In this document: positions 25,872-33,972 of the stretch, in pieces | Layout: each line of letters begins with the position of its first letter | How positions within the stretch are numbered: the stretch's first letter is position 1 | Assembly: GCA_023386585.1 (NCBI GenBank) | Contig: JAEWJM010000004.1 | Coordinates: forward strand, 124,001-188,000 | Direction: 5' to 3' | Source of the DNA: Bacteroidota bacterium | Lineage (GTDB): Bacteria; Bacteroidota; Bacteroidia; Flavobacteriales; Flavobacteriaceae | Length of the DNA stretch: 64,000 bases | Translations under genes and position numbers: made by a program | The notes under the pieces: model-generated | Database searches by the model: none | Told to the model about the DNA's origin: nothing | The model's input: only the letters and a program-made list of their open reading frames with translations

Positions 25872-26633
25872 ATGCCCAACACCGAAAAGCACCAGCAGGA
25901 ACAACAAAACGATTCAGGAAAATGGTACGCATCATGGTTCGATACGCCCTATTACCATATTTTGTACAAAGATCGTGACAATGCTGAGGCACAGCTTTTC
26001 ATGGATAACATTACCCAGTATCTGAACCTGCCGGATAATGCGAAGATTCTTGACCTTGCCTGCGGAAAAGGCCGCCATTCGGTATACCTGAACAAGCTTG
26101 GATACGATGTTACTGGTGTCGACCTTTCGGAGAACAGCATCGCGGAAGCCTCAGAATTTGCCAATGAAAAGCTCCATTTTAAGGTTCACGATATGCGCGA
26201 GCCAATGAATGAGCAGTACGATGCGATATTCAATCTTTTTACCAGCTTCGGTTATTTTGAAAATGACGAGGATAACTATAAAACGCTAAAATCGATTTGC
26301 AAAAGCCTTTCGGAATACGGTTTTGGCGTTATCGACTTCATGAATGCCGAGAACGTGATCGCCAACCTGGTTCCTGAAGAGACAAAAACCGTGGAAGGAA
26401 TTGACTTTCACATAAAGCGTTTCGAGCTCGACGGTTACATCATCAAAGAAATCGATTTCGAAGTTCAGGGCCGCCGGCACCACCACGTTGAAAAAGTTCG
26501 TGCACTCACACTCTCCGATTTTGAACATTTGATGGAATCGGCAAACATCAACCTGCTCGATGTTTTTGGTGATTACAAGTTACACAAATTCAGCAGGAAA
26601 GACTCCGAGCGATTAATAATGATATTCAAATAA
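25872..26633 (+). CDS. Class I SAM-dependent methyltransferase
   Basis: Cytoplasmic methyltransferase of 253 residues. Motif I is ILDLACGKGRHS (residues 59-70), motif II ends in VTGVDLSENSI, and the post-motif is FNLFTSFGYFEN. The N-terminal SWFDTPYYHILYKDRD is typical of a common family of small-molecule methyltransferases in Bacteroidota; the substrate is unknown. The stop shares one base with the start of the ZIP gene. Confidence 0.85.
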   Translation: MPNTEKHQQEQQNDSGKWYASWFDTPYYHILYKDRDNAEAQLFMDNITQYLNLPDNAKILDLACGKGRHSVYLNKLGYDVTGVDLSENSIAEASEFANEKLHFKVHDMREPMNEQYDAIFNLFTSFGYFENDEDNYKTLKSICKSLSEYGFGVIDFMNAENVIANLVPEETKTVEGIDFHIKRFELDGYIIKEIDFEVQGRRHHHVEKVRALTLSDFEHLMESANINLLDVFGDYKLHKFSRKDSERLIMIFK

Positions 26634-27301
26634 TGAATTACCTTCTGCCTCTTCTTGCGGTTTTGGCGGGTTATGTCATCGCGTTATTGCTGCGTCCAGA
26701 GGGCAAAATGGGACTTCGGATGCTTCTCGCTTTTAGCGGATCGTTCTTGCTGTCGCTGACCGTAATGCATCTTTTGCCGGAAATTTATGAAAGTCACGAT
26801 CCGAAAATCGGGATTTTTATAATGGTCGGGATATTGTTCCAGATTATTTTGGAATTCTTTTCCAAAGGCGCAGAGCACGGACATGTTCATGGCCACCCGG
26901 AAATGCGCACAATCCCATGGCTGCTTTTCATCAGTCTTTGCATCCACGCGTTGCTCGAAGGATTTCCCGTCAGTCGTCACGGGCATCTCGCCCTCGGAAT
27001 TGCTGTCCACCACTTTCCAATAGCGATGATCCTGACCATTTTCTTTGTGAATGCACGCCTCGACAAGCTTTCGATCCTTGGTTTTATGTTCGCTTTTGCA
27101 CTCATGACTCCGCTGGGAACCGCGATCTCGGCCTATTTCCCGATGATAAGTGCTTACTATACGCAAATCACCGCGATCGTCATCGGAATACTTTTCCATA
27201 TTGCATCAACGATTATTTTCGAAACTACCGAAGGCCACAAATTCAACATTGCAAAAGTGTCCATGATCATTCTTGGGATTGTTCTCGCTTCGATGCTTTG
27301 A
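26633..27301 (+). CDS. ZIP family divalent metal transporter
   Basis: Inner-membrane importer of 222 residues with about eight helices, probably for Zn2+ or Fe2+. The His-rich loop GAEHGHVHGHPEM lies between the third and fourth helices, and the two signature helices carry CIHALLEGFP (HxxxEG) and AVHHFPIAM. Translation is coupled to the upstream methyltransferase by TAATG overlap. The gene is followed by the longest gap in the window. Confidence 0.88.
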   Translation: MNYLLPLLAVLAGYVIALLLRPEGKMGLRMLLAFSGSFLLSLTVMHLLPEIYESHDPKIGIFIMVGILFQIILEFFSKGAEHGHVHGHPEMRTIPWLLFISLCIHALLEGFPVSRHGHLALGIAVHHFPIAMILTIFFVNARLDKLSILGFMFAFALMTPLGTAISAYFPMISAYYTQITAIVIGILFHIASTIIFETTEGHKFNIAKVSMIILGIVLASML

Positions 27302-27359
27302 AAACGAAAACGTTGGGAAATCATGCGGTAAAGGCTCATCGTTACTGGTTTTTACCGAC

Positions 27360-27392
27360 AGACCTTTGAGGTTTTAAAAACCTCAAAGGTCT
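27360..27392. repeat. 16-bp perfect palindrome
   Basis: AGACCTTTGAGGTTTT and its exact reverse complement flank one central base. It shares ACCTTTGAGGTTT with the loop of structured element copy 1. It lies 58 bp after the ZIP gene and may terminate or protect the transcript end; it looks like a dispersed palindromic unit. Confidence 0.8.
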
Positions 27393-27480
27393 ACGCCAAC
27401 GAAACTGAAATTTAGAAAAATCAGTTATTGTTTTGGCCGTTGCCTTGCTCCCGCCGTGCGCAAATGTTGGCGCTTCGATA

Positions 27481-27506
27481 AAGCAGTCTGCCCGACTGTT
27501 TTTTTT
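27481..27506 (+). terminator. Possible terminator in the ZIP-murQ gap
   Basis: AAGCAGTC pairs with GACTGTTT around TGCCC, followed by a run of eight T. Reads as an intrinsic terminator on the plus strand, 180 bp after the ZIP gene. The 375-bp gap 27302-27676 also holds a palindrome, structured element copy 4 and the murQ promoter, and no gene. Confidence 0.45.
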
Positions 27507-27520
27507 CACACATTGGCCCG

Positions 27521-27607
27521 GCCGGGCTTTCCGCTGTACCTTTTTCACAATCTGCCGCCGGGTATTTTTTCCAGTCAGAAAAAGGGTGCCGCTACAATCC
27601 CTAACGC
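27521..27607 (-). ncRNA. Dispersed structured element, copy 4 (reverse)
   Basis: On the minus strand the 5' strand is GCGTTAGGGATTGTAGCGGC then ACCCTTTTTC, and the 3' strand is GAAAAAGGTACAGCGGAAAG then CCCGG. Compared with copy 2, ATC/GAT in the inner stem has become ACC/GGT, a compensatory change. Lies antisense to both flanking genes. Confidence 0.5.
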
Positions 27608-27651
27608 GGGTTTTTTGCGCGAAATGAGCATCTATTTTGCCGGCCAAACCG

Positions 27652-27659
27652 TATATTTG
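27652..27659 (+). promoter_or_regulatory. -7 box (TATATTTG) of murQ promoter
   Basis: Exact TAnnTTTG, 17 bases before ATG 27677. Confidence 0.6.
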
Positions 27660-27676
27660 TAAGGCAAAAAAACGCT

Positions 27677-28504
27677 ATGGATTTCACAAAGACAACCGAA
27701 CAGCCTTCGCATTATCAAAACCTCGAAAAAATGTCGGTTGCCGAACTGCTGGCAAATATGAACCGTGAAGACCAAACCGTTCCACTGGCGGTCGAAAAAG
27801 CACTACCACAAATTGAAGCGGTTGTTTTACAGATTATTGAAAAACTCAGTAACGGTGGACGTCTCTTTTATATCGGCGCAGGAACTTCTGGCCGGCTCGG
27901 AATTGTTGATGCTTCAGAATGTCCACCCACTTTCGGCGTTCCTTTCGACCTTGTTAACGGAATCATCGCAGGCGGTGACCGGGCAATCCGCCGCGCGGTC
28001 GAAAATGCTGAAGACGATACTGCCCAGGCGTGGAAAGACTTACAGGAATACAATATCTCAAACAATGATGTCGTGATCGGAATCGCCGCTTCAGGAACGA
28101 CGCCGTATGTTGTGGGCGGACTCGAAGCATGCAACAAAAAGGGAATCATAACGGGTGGTATAACTTGCAACGAAGGAAGCCCTGTCGCACTCACGGCGCA
28201 GTTTCCGGTAGTGGTTGTAGTCGGGCCGGAATTTGTCACCGGAAGTTCGCGAATGAAAGCCGGGACTGCCCAAAAACTCGTGTTGAATATGATTTCAACA
28301 ACTGCAATGATCCGGTTAGGACGAGTCAAAGGCAATAAGATGGTCGACATGCAGCTCAGCAACAACAAGCTGGTAGATCGTGGCGTGAAAATGATCATGG
28401 ACGAAATTCCCGTCTCGTATGATGAGGCTGCCAAGCTGCTTGAAACCCACGGGAGCGTCCGAAAGGCAGTCGATAGTTTTGCTTCAGAAAACCCAAATCT
28501 TTGA
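27677..28504 (+). CDS. murQ: N-acetylmuramic acid 6-phosphate etherase
   Basis: Cleaves the lactyl ether of MurNAc-6-P to give GlcNAc-6-P and lactate in peptidoglycan recycling; cytoplasmic. The SIS domain carries IGAGTSGRLGIVDASECPPTFG (catalytic Glu in the SEC motif), SGTTPYVVGGLEAC and TGSSRMKAGTAQKL. At 275 residues it is somewhat short, lacking most of the C-terminal helical domain of E. coli MurQ, as is common in Flavobacteriia. It leads a probable operon with DUF6095 and the DinB-like gene. No sugar kinase or transporter for MurNAc is nearby. Confidence 0.93.
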   Translation: MDFTKTTEQPSHYQNLEKMSVAELLANMNREDQTVPLAVEKALPQIEAVVLQIIEKLSNGGRLFYIGAGTSGRLGIVDASECPPTFGVPFDLVNGIIAGGDRAIRRAVENAEDDTAQAWKDLQEYNISNNDVVIGIAASGTTPYVVGGLEACNKKGIITGGITCNEGSPVALTAQFPVVVVVGPEFVTGSSRMKAGTAQKLVLNMISTTAMIRLGRVKGNKMVDMQLSNNKLVDRGVKMIMDEIPVSYDEAAKLLETHGSVRKAVDSFASENPNL

Positions 28505-28506
28505 TC

Positions 28507-28725
28507 ATGGCCGACAAAAACATCCTGAACAGAGGAATAAAATACTTGGTATGGGCCGTACCGCTTTTCTTTATCGGGCCGTCGATCATCCACAGCGCAT
28601 TCAAAAATCAAGGCCATGTTCTCTTCATCCCGATTTTGGGAATTGGCGCCGTGATCTGTATAATGGCCACAATCCTGATGTTTCGCGGATTGCGTACAAT
28701 CGTTAAAAGTTTATTCGGAGATTAA
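28507..28725 (+). CDS. DUF6095 family small membrane protein
   Basis: Protein of 72 residues with two helices (VWAVPLFFIGPSIIHSAF and LGIGAVICIMATILMFRGL) and the conserved NQGHVLFIPILG between them. Matches a small family that sits beside murQ in Flavobacteriia. ATG 28507 starts 2 bases after the murQ stop. Function unknown. Confidence 0.82.
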   Translation: MADKNILNRGIKYLVWAVPLFFIGPSIIHSAFKNQGHVLFIPILGIGAVICIMATILMFRGLRTIVKSLFGD

Positions 28726-29319
28726 ATGGAAACAAATGCAAATTACCTCGAAAGTGTAATAAAGCTGTTCAGTTACTATAAAGCCCTGGCCGAAAAAGCA
28801 ATCGACCAGCTTGAGCCTGACCAACTTTTTGTCACGGCAAATGAAGACAGCAACAGCATTGCCGTCATCATGAAACATCTCGCCGGTAACATGCGATCGC
28901 GGTGGACCGATTTCCTTACCTCCGACGGTGAAAAACAGTGGCGGAACCGCGATGGCGAATTCATTGAAGAACCCCAGGAAAAGTCAGCATTGATGAGTGA
29001 CTGGGAATCGGGGTGGAAGTGCCTTTTCGAGGCACTGGAAAACCTTTCGCCGGAACAACTGGATCAAATTGTTTACATCAGGAATGAAGGCCATACCGCC
29101 GCTGATGCCAGCAACCGGCAGCTCGCGCACTATCCGTACCATGTTGGCCAAATAGTATTTTACGCAAAAATGCTTAAAAACGGAGGTTGGAAAAGCTTGT
29201 CAATTCCGAGGAACGCGTCGGCCAGCTACAATAAGGATAAGTTTTCAAAAGAAAAATCGGTCCGCCATTTCACCGACTCTGAAATCGGAGATCGGAATGC
29301 GAAAGAAGAACGACAATAA
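28726..29319 (+). CDS. DinB-like DUF1572 protein
   Basis: Four-helix-bundle protein of 197 residues in the DinB superfamily. The likely metal-binding His are in IMKHLAGNM and QLAHYPYHVGQIVFYAK, as in DUF1572. These are putative metal-dependent enzymes, possibly thiol transferases; no substrate is known. The gene begins immediately after the DUF6095 stop and probably ends the murQ operon. The C-terminal 35 residues are charged and likely disordered. Confidence 0.85.
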   Translation: METNANYLESVIKLFSYYKALAEKAIDQLEPDQLFVTANEDSNSIAVIMKHLAGNMRSRWTDFLTSDGEKQWRNRDGEFIEEPQEKSALMSDWESGWKCLFEALENLSPEQLDQIVYIRNEGHTAADASNRQLAHYPYHVGQIVFYAKMLKNGGWKSLSIPRNASASYNKDKFSKEKSVRHFTDSEIGDRNAKEERQ

Positions 29320-29407
29320 TCGTTAATCCCCGACGCACGGTTTTACTACGAGAAAGCACGAAATGGCGAAAACACAAGGAAAATTTAATAATTAAGAGTT
29401 ATCGTTA

Positions 29408-29782
29408 ATGAAAAAAGTATTGTTGACCATTTTGTGCGGTTTCTTACTGATGTCGTGTTATGAAGGCGAGCGCAACTGTAGTGATTTTAAAAATGGAAAA
29501 TTTCGTTTTGAACACGATGTCAATGGGGTGAAGAAAGTCACCATTTTTGAGCGGCGTGACAGTCTCGAAATTGGAACCTATGAAGGTAAAACCGATACGG
29601 CGATCGTTCGGTGGGTCAACGATTGCGAGTATGTTTTGCGCAAAAAAAATCCGAAAAACATGGCGGAAAGAAAGGCGATCGCCATGAAAATATTGACTAC
29701 CTCAAAAAATTCGTATACCTTTGAATTTGGCGTTGTGGGCAGCAATACCAAGCAGCAAGGCACCGCAACAAAACTGAATTAA
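29408..29782 (+). CDS. Small conserved flavobacterial lipoprotein
   Basis: Lipoprotein of 124 residues, lipobox LLMSC (Cys17). The motif NCSDFKNGKFRFEHDVNG, then RWVNDCEYVLRKKNPKN and YTFEFGVVG, matches a common flavobacterial family. I recall relatives being labelled DNA topoisomerase IV in databases; the sequence has nothing in common with topoisomerases, so that name should not be copied. Two Cys (in NCSDF and NDCEY) could form a disulfide. Lies 11 bp before terC. Confidence 0.78.
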   Translation: MKKVLLTILCGFLLMSCYEGERNCSDFKNGKFRFEHDVNGVKKVTIFERRDSLEIGTYEGKTDTAIVRWVNDCEYVLRKKNPKNMAERKAIAMKILTTSKNSYTFEFGVVGSNTKQQGTATKLN

Positions 29783-29793
29783 ACTCACGATTA

Positions 29794-30579
29794 ATGGAGA
29801 TATTTCTCAATCCGAATGCATGGATCGCCATGCTCACGCTTACTTTTCTTGAGATTGTGCTCGGGATCGACAACATTATCTTCATATCAATCGCGACGGG
29901 AAAACTTCGGGAGGAAAGACGCAAAAGCGCAACGAAGATCGGTATGTTTCTGGCGATGTTCATGCGTATCGCACTGCTATTTGGCATTAGCCTTTTGATA
30001 CACATGAGAGAGCCTTGGATGATAATTCATGAAAGCTGGTTTTCAGCAAATATTACCGGCGAAAGCGTCATTTTGTTGCTGGGTGGACTTTTCCTGTTGT
30101 ACAAAAGCACCACTGAAATACGTGAGAAAGTTGAGGAGAAAGGTCACGAGGAACGTGAACTCAAACGTACTGCCACCCAATCATTTGGAAAGGTTATTTT
30201 CCAGATCATCCTGATCGATATTGTCTTTTCGTTCGACAGCATCCTGACTGCAGTCGGAATGACCAACGGAATCCATGGCGCCCTTTATATAATGATTGCG
30301 GCCGTTGTGATTTCGGTGTTGATTATGATGCAATTTGCAGTGCCTGTTGGGAAGTTTGTCAATAAACATCCGTCGATACAAATTCTTGGACTCTCATTCC
30401 TGGTACTGATCGGATTCATGCTGCTGACCGAAGCGGCGCACCTTTCAAACGCATCTTTCTTCGGAAACCACGTTGAAGCGGTGCCAAAAGGATACCTCTA
30501 TTTTGCGATCTCTTTTTCACTGTTGGTAGAAGTCCTGAATATGAAAATGTTCAAGAACAAAAAGAAACAAAAGGGCTAA
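29794..30579 (+). CDS. TerC family integral membrane protein
   Basis: Inner-membrane protein of 261 residues with about seven helices. The diagnostic acidic motifs are FLEIVLGIDNIIFIS in helix 1 and DIVFSFDSILTAVG in helix 5. TerC relatives export Mn2+ or support metallation of exported proteins; tellurite resistance is the historical name. No yybP-ykoY-type leader is seen because only 11 bases separate it from the preceding gene, which suggests co-transcription. Confidence 0.92.
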   Translation: MEIFLNPNAWIAMLTLTFLEIVLGIDNIIFISIATGKLREERRKSATKIGMFLAMFMRIALLFGISLLIHMREPWMIIHESWFSANITGESVILLLGGLFLLYKSTTEIREKVEEKGHEERELKRTATQSFGKVIFQIILIDIVFSFDSILTAVGMTNGIHGALYIMIAAVVISVLIMMQFAVPVGKFVNKHPSIQILGLSFLVLIGFMLLTEAAHLSNASFFGNHVEAVPKGYLYFAISFSLLVEVLNMKMFKNKKKQKG

Positions 30580-30673
30580 TGCCGACCTTTGAATTGGTGT
30601 TAATGAAATGACAAATCAGTTCAATTAGCCGATTTTATTGAATAACTTTTCGTAGGATTTAAAAAGAAAAACT

Positions 30674-31114
30674 ATGAAAACGTTCGTGTCAATAATCGCA
30701 ATCGCCGCACTTTCAATCTCGTGCCGGGATACCGCCGGCAAAGCCGAAGTCTACCAGGACAAACAGGCGACAATCGATTCGATGAAAACTGTAGTCGAGC
30801 AACAAAAAGTTGAACTCGCCAAGCAAAAAACAATCGATTCGATGAAATTAGTCATGCAAACCCAGGAAAAACAAAAAACAGTAGTCGTACATCACCATGA
30901 TGGCGGCGCAACTACAACTACAACCGAAACAAAACGCAAAGGCTGGAGCGGCGCTGCTAAAGGTGCAGTCATCGGAGCCGGTGTCGGTGCGGTAACCGGC
31001 GCCGTAATCGATAAAAAAAACCACGCCGAAGGCGCAGTGATCGGTGGACTCGCAGGCGCAGGCGTCGGAGCCGGAACCGGAGCGGTGATCGATTCAAAAA
31101 AGAAAAAGAAATAA
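30674..31114 (+). CDS. Glycine-zipper lipoprotein
   Basis: Lipoprotein-like protein of 146 residues (SISC at Cys17). It has two modules, each duplicated: a coiled stretch (QATIDSMKTVVEQQK and QKTIDSMKLVMQTQE) and a glycine zipper (GAVIGAGVGAVTGAVIDKK and GAVIGGLAGAGVGAGTGAVIDSKK), separated by HHHDGG and a Thr run. Zipper segments insert in membranes or oligomerise, as in YMGG-type proteins. The basic C-terminus KKKKK is unusual. A strong terminator follows. Confidence 0.75.
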   Translation: MKTFVSIIAIAALSISCRDTAGKAEVYQDKQATIDSMKTVVEQQKVELAKQKTIDSMKLVMQTQEKQKTVVVHHHDGGATTTTTETKRKGWSGAAKGAVIGAGVGAVTGAVIDKKNHAEGAVIGGLAGAGVGAGTGAVIDSKKKKK

Positions 31115-31127
31115 ACTTGAAGACAAT

Positions 31128-31157
31128 AAAAAAGCCACCAAATCGGTGGCTTTTTTT
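31128..31157. terminator. Bidirectional intrinsic terminator
   Basis: A-run, GCCACC, five-base loop, GGTGGC, T-run. Serves the glycine-zipper gene and the converging parC gene. Confidence 0.88.
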
Positions 31158-31158
31158 A

Positions 31159-33804
31159 TCAGAATAATGTAATCTGGCCTTCTTCGTCAACCTGCGGAGT
31201 CTCGATTGAGTCGTCGCTCAAAGGTTGCGCCTCAACGTCCATTTCCGGCTCGTCGGGAATGATTTCCTCCGGCGCTTCATAAGGTAACGATTCGAGCAGA
31301 TTGACCTGCTTCAGCTTATCGCTAGTGAGCTGATTGCCCAAGGCTTTTATACCCTTCACAGCAATAAATGCTTCGAGGTCGACTTTCAGATTTTCTTTTT
31401 GGATTCCCTTTACTTTTGCAAATACAAGCTCGGCTACCGGCCGGTAATCCGTCGAAACGATCTCAAGTTGTGAGTTTGGATGTTCCGAAATAAATACCTC
31501 TTCCCTGCCCTCGCTTTCGACCAAAAAGCGCTTCACGTAATATTTCTGCTTTTCACCATCAAAATAGATCGCCGAAATCGGTTTGTTTGGATTCCACTTT
31601 TCAAGGATGATCATATCCGCATCAAAATGCGTCGTCAGCTCCGGAGTTATGGTCTTGAGCTTCCCGGTCTGGCTGATAAGAAGTAGCTTGTCATTTGGCC
31701 TGAACTCACCCAGCAATTCACCGCGCCCGTCAACATTCAATTTTTGTACAGTATCGTCAAACCAGATCTTTCTCGGCTTCAGTGTCGAAATTCCCTTTTC
31801 CTTGAGCTCGATCTTTTTGATTGGATACTTGGTCACCAGGTTTCCTTTTGACGCCCGCCCCTTGATCATGATGTCGGCAAAATCGATATCGAATTTCAGC
31901 TTTTTAATGCTTCCAACCTGGCGCAGCAAAACGGTAATGACTTCGGCCTCGCCATTCGGATTGCAAGACATGTAAAGAATCTGCGAACCTTTCGTTTCAT
32001 TCGTCAGATCATACGGCTTATCGCGCGTAACGCCGGAAACATTGAACCGTTTAATGTACGCCGGCCCCGATTTTCCATCGCGGTAAACCATATTGTATAT
32101 TGTCCGACGATCATTCTTGTCGAACACCGCAACATGGATAATGTCTTTTCCGACAAACGTTTTTGCGTCAACCTTCGTGACCATCATCGTTCCGTCGCGA
32201 AGGAAAACGATCACGTCATCAATATCGGAGCAATCGGTAACGTATTCGTCCTTTTTCAGGCTCGTTCCGATAAATCCTTCCTCGCGGTTGACATACAATT
32301 TGGTATTCCGAAGGACAACTTTTGTTGCTTCAATGTCGTCGAAAATTCGGAGTTCGGTCTGTCTTTCGCGGCCTTTTCCGTATTTCTCTTTTAATTTGGT
32401 GAAGAACGCAATCGCAAAATCGGTGAGGTGTTCGAGGTCGTATTTTACCTGTTCGATATCGCCTTCAAGCGCTTCGATCTTGTCCTGCGCCTTATTGCTG
32501 TCGAATTTCGAAATCCGCATGATCCTGATCTCGGTCAGCCTTAAAATATCTTCCTCGGTGACGGCGCGTTTCAGGTGTTTGATGTGCGGTTTCAGGCCTT
32601 CATCGATTGCCGAGATCACGCCTTCTCTTGTAGTTTCTTCTTCGATCAGCCGGTATACCCGCTTCTCGATAAATATCCGCTCCAGCGAAAGGAAATGCCA
32701 ATGCTCTTCCAACTCGCCGAGGTGAATTTCAAGTTCGCTCTTAAGTAATTCAACAGTTCGCCGGGTCGAAATCCGAAGCATATCCGAAACCCCGATGAAA
32801 AGCGGTTTGTGATTTTCAATCACGCAGCCAAGAGGCGCCACCGATGTTTCACACGCAGTGAAGGCAAATAGCGCGTCGATGGTCTTATCGGGCGAAACTC
32901 CAGGAAACAAGTGAATCAGTATCTCGACCTCCGCGGCCGTATTGTCTTCGATCTTCTTGATTTTGATCTTGCCTTTTTCATTGGCCTTCAAAATGCTGTC
33001 GATCAGCGAAGACGTGTTTGTAGAAAACGGAATCTGAGTAATGACGAGCGTATTCTTGTCGAGCTGGCTGATTTTTGCCCTGACCCTGACGCGACCGCCG
33101 CGCATTCCGTCGTTATATCCTGAGATGTCCGCAATTCCCCCAGTCTGGAAGTCGGGAAACAACTGGAACGTTTTCCCTTTCAATATCTTGATCGACGCAT
33201 CGATAAGTTCATTAAAGTTGTGCGGCAATACTTTGGTCGACAATCCAACCGCGATGCCTTCTGCGCCTTGGGCTAACAGCAACGGGAATTTCACCGGAAG
33301 ATTCACCGGTTCCTGGCGCCGTCCGTCGTACGAAGCTGCCCATTCGGTAATTTTCGGACTGTACAAAACCTCGAGCGCAAACTTGGAAAGCCGCGCCTCG
33401 ATGTAACGCGAAGCCGCCGCGCCGTCGCCCGTCAGGATATTTCCCCAGTTTCCCTGGGTATCGATCAGCAAATCCTTTTGGCCAATCTGGACCATGGCAT
33501 CGGCAATCGATTGATCGCCATGCGGATGGTATTGCATCGTATGGCCAACCACATTCGCTACTTTGTTGTAGCGGCCGTCGTCCAGTTCCTTGAGTGAGTG
33601 CATGATCCGGCGCTGGACCGGCTTAAATCCGTCCTCGATCGCAGGAACCGCACGCTCCAAAATCACATACGAAGCATAATCGAGAAACCAATCCTTATAC
33701 ATCCCGGTGACTTTCGTGATCGTGTCATTGGGATCTTCGTTGTTCTCGTAAAAGTGGCCTCCGGTGTTGCCGTCAGAGATGTTGAAATTTTCTTCTTCGT
33801 CCAT
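31159..33804 (-). CDS. parC: DNA topoisomerase IV subunit A
   Basis: Type IIA topoisomerase breakage-reunion subunit, 881 residues; with ParE it decatenates chromosomes. The active-site Tyr134 is in ASRYIEARL, the winged-helix region starts near residue 38, and the C-terminal part (from about 500) has degenerate beta-pinwheel repeats. In the quinolone region the motif is HPHGDQSIAD: the position equivalent to E. coli GyrA Ser83 is Gln98, while Asp102 corresponds to Asp87. An acidic N-terminal extension and tail (PDEPEMDVEAQPLSDDS) are present. It follows parE with a structured element in the gap. Confidence 0.93.
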   Translation of the reverse strand: MDEEENFNISDGNTGGHFYENNEDPNDTITKVTGMYKDWFLDYASYVILERAVPAIEDGFKPVQRRIMHSLKELDDGRYNKVANVVGHTMQYHPHGDQSIADAMVQIGQKDLLIDTQGNWGNILTGDGAAASRYIEARLSKFALEVLYSPKITEWAASYDGRRQEPVNLPVKFPLLLAQGAEGIAVGLSTKVLPHNFNELIDASIKILKGKTFQLFPDFQTGGIADISGYNDGMRGGRVRVRAKISQLDKNTLVITQIPFSTNTSSLIDSILKANEKGKIKIKKIEDNTAAEVEILIHLFPGVSPDKTIDALFAFTACETSVAPLGCVIENHKPLFIGVSDMLRISTRRTVELLKSELEIHLGELEEHWHFLSLERIFIEKRVYRLIEEETTREGVISAIDEGLKPHIKHLKRAVTEEDILRLTEIRIMRISKFDSNKAQDKIEALEGDIEQVKYDLEHLTDFAIAFFTKLKEKYGKGRERQTELRIFDDIEATKVVLRNTKLYVNREEGFIGTSLKKDEYVTDCSDIDDVIVFLRDGTMMVTKVDAKTFVGKDIIHVAVFDKNDRRTIYNMVYRDGKSGPAYIKRFNVSGVTRDKPYDLTNETKGSQILYMSCNPNGEAEVITVLLRQVGSIKKLKFDIDFADIMIKGRASKGNLVTKYPIKKIELKEKGISTLKPRKIWFDDTVQKLNVDGRGELLGEFRPNDKLLLISQTGKLKTITPELTTHFDADMIILEKWNPNKPISAIYFDGEKQKYYVKRFLVESEGREEVFISEHPNSQLEIVSTDYRPVAELVFAKVKGIQKENLKVDLEAFIAVKGIKALGNQLTSDKLKQVNLLESLPYEAPEEIIPDEPEMDVEAQPLSDDSIETPQVDEEGQITLF

Positions 33805-33860
33805 TTTTTACGCTTTTTTGGCGTGCCGGCGTATCGGCACCTGTCAAGAAAAATTATTTT

Positions 33861-33940
33861 TTCACGCCGTCAGGCTGTTCGCTTCAATCTTTTCCGCATT
33901 CGCTCGAAAAGGATTTTCACTTTCATCCTTCACGCAGCCT
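33861..33940 (-). ncRNA. Dispersed structured element, divergent copy 5
   Basis: Reads on the minus strand right after parE. AGGCTG and CAGCCT form the outer stem; ATCCTTTTC and GGAAAAGAT the inner stem around CGAATG-type loop sequence. The 5' strand is GGATGAAAGTGAAA instead of GGATGGAAGCGGCA, and the 3' strand is GATTGAAGCGAACAGCC, so it is a subfamily of the element seen in copies 1-4. Sense orientation relative to parE and parC. Confidence 0.45.
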
Positions 33941-33972
33941 CAGTACTGTAAACCCTTAACCGTCAACTTGTC

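Noticed and set aside
29408..29782. DNA topoisomerase IV label remembered for relatives of this lipoprotein
   Set aside because: The sequence is a short lipoprotein with no topoisomerase motif; true parE and parC genes are at 31159-35826.
29783..29793. Manganese riboswitch in front of the TerC gene
   Set aside because: Only 11 bases separate it from the preceding gene, too short for such a leader.
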